Positions 62,436-64,000 of a stretch of 64,000 nucleotides of DNA are shown one piece after another. The position numbers were made by a program, and so were the translations under genes. The first letter of the stretch is position 1. Each line of letters begins with the position of its first letter. The notes under the pieces are model-generated. The model saw nothing but the letters and a program-made list of their open reading frames with translations, was not told where the DNA came from and made no database searches. This DNA is from Bryobacterales bacterium. GTDB taxonomy: Bacteria > Acidobacteriota > Terriglobia > Bryobacterales > Bryobacteraceae. The stretch spans positions 1-64,000 of the forward strand of contig PLFE01000081.1 in assembly GCA_003136675.1 (NCBI GenBank), written 5' to 3'.

Positions 62436-63684
62436 TGGGAAGTAAGTTGCCCACGGAATCGAACTCCAGGTCGTAAGGCGGTCCGGCAATTTCCAGCAGC
62501 GGATTGGCCTCAATCTCACTGCGCAGATTTTCGCTCAATACAATCGGCGTCAATTCCATCGTGTTGCGGATTCGGCCAATCCGGATCTGCGCCTGATCGA
62601 ACTTACCACAGGTTGTAGCAATGCGCTCCATGCATTCCTTGTCGGTGGGGAAGTGAATCGGGATGCTGCCGCAGCCGGGCGATGAAGCGGTCAGCGTATT
62701 GATGTACGTGGACTTCAGATCGATCATGTCGACTAACCGATCCGTCACAATATCGGCCATCCCGATTCCGGCGGCGTTGCCGTAGCTTTGCTTGCTGAGG
62801 CTGCGCACAAAGACGCGCTCGATGCGCGGCGCGACGCTCCAGAGGTTCGAGCCGCCTTCCACGCTCCGGTTTACCACCTTCGTGTCCATTCCCGCCCCGC
62901 TGATGTTCTTGCCGTTTTCATCGATAACCAGCAGATCAAGATCCATGGGGATCTTGCCCATCCAGCTCTTGACCAGCGCCAGCAGTTCCTCCTCGCGCTG
63001 CTCCATCACCTCAACGGGAACGGCGGTCACCTGCCCCGTGTTGTGATAAGCGTCTTCGAGAATAGCGAGGCCGCCGAGGATTTTGCCGGTCTCGAGCATC
63101 TTGCGCCCGATGGAACGAATGGTCGCTTCGAGCCCGATCTTATAGGCGTGCGTATGATAGTGCTGCGCACCGGTCCACTTACCCAGTCCGATGGCCATCA
63201 TCTTGAACAGACCGCTCTCGATCCGCCCTTCAAAATCGGTGTGCCACTTGACGCGGCCGATCAACATGATGCCGTCGCTGCCGGCGGCGTGCCGGTCGAG
63301 AAACGTGTTGATACCCTCGGGGGTCGCGCCGAGCGGAACCGTTTCGAGAGAACTGCGGATGGGGCAGCCCATGGTTTCTTCGATGATTCCGTAATGCGCC
63401 AGAACGTCCGCCTGGCCTTCGGCGGTACCCGCGCCGTGGCTGCCCATGGCGGGGAAAATAAACGGGTGCGCGCCTTTCGCTTTCCAATAATCCACCACCG
63501 CGCGGGTGATGGCCGCGATGTTCGCGATGCCGCGACTGCCGACGCCAATGGCGATCGTGGCTCCCGGCACAACGCGTTGCGCGAAGGACGCCTTCTCCAG
63601 TTCCTGCCGGACTGCGCCCGCGACATCCGGCAAACGACGGTCCGGAAAGTTCTGCAGCACGGTGAGCATCTTTGAGAAGGCCAT
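62383..63684 (-). CDS. LarA-like (DUF2088) lactate racemase-domain protein
   Basis: 433 residues from the ATG at 63684 (MAFSKMLTVLQNF). The N-terminal lactate-racemase-like part has ATIAIGVGSRGIANIAAITRAVVDYW, IFPAMGSHGAGTAEGQADVLAHYGI and LIGRVKWHTDFEGRIESGLFKMMAIGLGKWTGAQHYH, with histidines where LarA holds its nickel-pincer ligands. DLLVIDENGKNISGAGMDTKVVNR and SKQSYGNAAGIGMADIVTDR follow. The substrate is unknown; LarA relatives racemise or epimerise hydroxyacids. No larB/C/E maturation genes are nearby. A further ATG at 63753 would add an unlikely Pro-rich start. Confidence 0.87.
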   Translation of the reverse strand: MAFSKMLTVLQNFPDRRLPDVAGAVRQELEKASFAQRVVPGATIAIGVGSRGIANIAAITRAVVDYWKAKGAHPFIFPAMGSHGAGTAEGQADVLAHYGIIEETMGCPIRSSLETVPLGATPEGINTFLDRHAAGSDGIMLIGRVKWHTDFEGRIESGLFKMMAIGLGKWTGAQHYHTHAYKIGLEATIRSIGRKMLETGKILGGLAILEDAYHNTGQVTAVPVEVMEQREEELLALVKSWMGKIPMDLDLLVIDENGKNISGAGMDTKVVNRSVEGGSNLWSVAPRIERVFVRSLSKQSYGNAAGIGMADIVTDRLVDMIDLKSTYINTLTASSPGCGSIPIHFPTDKECMERIATTCGKFDQAQIRIGRIRNTMELTPIVLSENLRSEIEANPLLEIAGPPYDLEFDSVGNLLPIKAAVHERLEASRHVSR

Positions 63685-63715
63685 GAATGAATTATAAATC
63701 CGGGGCGGGGGCGCA

Positions 63716-63930
63716 CTACCGGGGCAAGGCAGCTCTCGTATCTTCGTCGTCAAGCAGGAAGTGCAGCGTATTCCACCCGGCGGTCGAACGCGTCATAGGA
63801 AAACGAGTAAGTATCGATCGTCGCCGTGCTTCCATTAGCATCCCACTGTAAGTGTGGAAAGTATCGTTAGTCAAGTTGCCGTTGCCATCATCACTCACAT
63901 CCGCGAGAATGCTACGCCCGAATCAGGCCT
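63716..63930 (-). pseudogene. RHS/YD-repeat fragment, frameshifted
   Basis: On the minus strand, one frame reads DVSDDGNGNLTNDTFHTY and, after a one-base shift near 63845, the next frame reads WDANGSTATIDTYSFSY followed by DAFDRRVEYAALPA. Together they give the YD-repeat pattern 'D.NGNLTNDTFHTY.WDANG....YSYDA..RRVE' of RHS/YD proteins. The shift and early stop make it a relic. No upstream RHS shell or toxin is visible within the window; the region beyond the right edge could hold more of it. Confidence 0.65.
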
Positions 63931-64000
63931 GTCGCGAACCTTGCCAGAAACAGCACTCCGTTCGCGAAGCCCGCCGTTCTCCTACTGAGAGAGGAATGCG

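Noticed and set aside
1-64000. tRNA, rRNA, riboswitch (including FMN before ribD) and insertion-sequence search by eye
   Set aside because: No cloverleaf, rRNA block, RFN-like element or intact transposase was recognised. A covariance-model scan would be needed to exclude small RNAs.

Overview
The window is ordinary chromosomal DNA with high GC (roughly 60%). It most resembles an Acidobacteriota genome of the Bryobacterales/Solibacter type. That placement is inferred from gene content: two orphan MacB/FtsX-type 'ADOP' permeases, a membrane-anchored winged-helix protein, YCF48-like and SLH/FG-GAP surface proteins, a compact type II secretion operon, a vanadium haloperoxidase and an IorAB-type molybdenum oxidoreductase. 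I saw no rRNA, tRNA, CRISPR array, intact transposase or prophage.

Layout. 1-3.0 kb: 3' end of a sigma-54 activator, an M24 peptidase and a secreted hypothetical. 3.0-6.4 kb (minus): a surface-carbohydrate set (WecG/TagA glycosyltransferase, GDP-mannose 3,5-epimerase-like enzyme) followed by a vanadium haloperoxidase. 6.4-12.9 kb (plus): YbjQ, GlnD, cytochrome c, a YVTN propeller protein and an ADOP permease. 12.9-20.4 kb: a frameshifted coiled-coil gene, lipA, IorA/IorB, a deleted NmrA-type pseudogene, a 45-aa basic protein, an SMP-30 lactonase, then ftcD coupled to a HutI-like protein that has lost most metal ligands. 20.4-31.0 kb (minus): the T2SS operon gspF-G-H-I-J-K-L-M-C, an unknown gene and gspD, preceded by the winged-helix membrane protein. 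31-44.8 kb: two paralogous M1 aminopeptidases, an SSS symporter, a second ADOP permease, a DUF1223 protein, a YCF48-like protein and a GAF protein. 44.8-53.7 kb: two large envelope proteins (a degenerate JAB plus proline-rich membrane protein and an SLH/FG-GAP protein), an NfrB-like glycosyltransferase with a GspE-N type tail, and a NarL-type regulator. 53.9-58.9 kb: small regulators, a phosphoesterase, and a translationally coupled operon of ECF sigma, anti-sigma, unknown protein and GspE. 59-64 kb: a HigA relic, a copy of a dispersed repeat, ftsY-ribD-ribE, a LarA-like protein and an RHS relic.

The clearest functional unit is the T2SS: its pseudopilins, platform proteins and secretin sit at 20-30 kb, while the only GspE-type ATPase in the window is 27 kb away under an ECF sigma/anti-sigma pair. 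The most unusual signals are the HutI-like protein with lost metal ligands, the dispersed repeat whose 13-bp hairpin shows a compensatory base-pair change between copies, the GspE/ECF coupling, and several gene relics (NmrA, HigA, RHS, coiled-coil frameshift) that ORF calling alone would miss.
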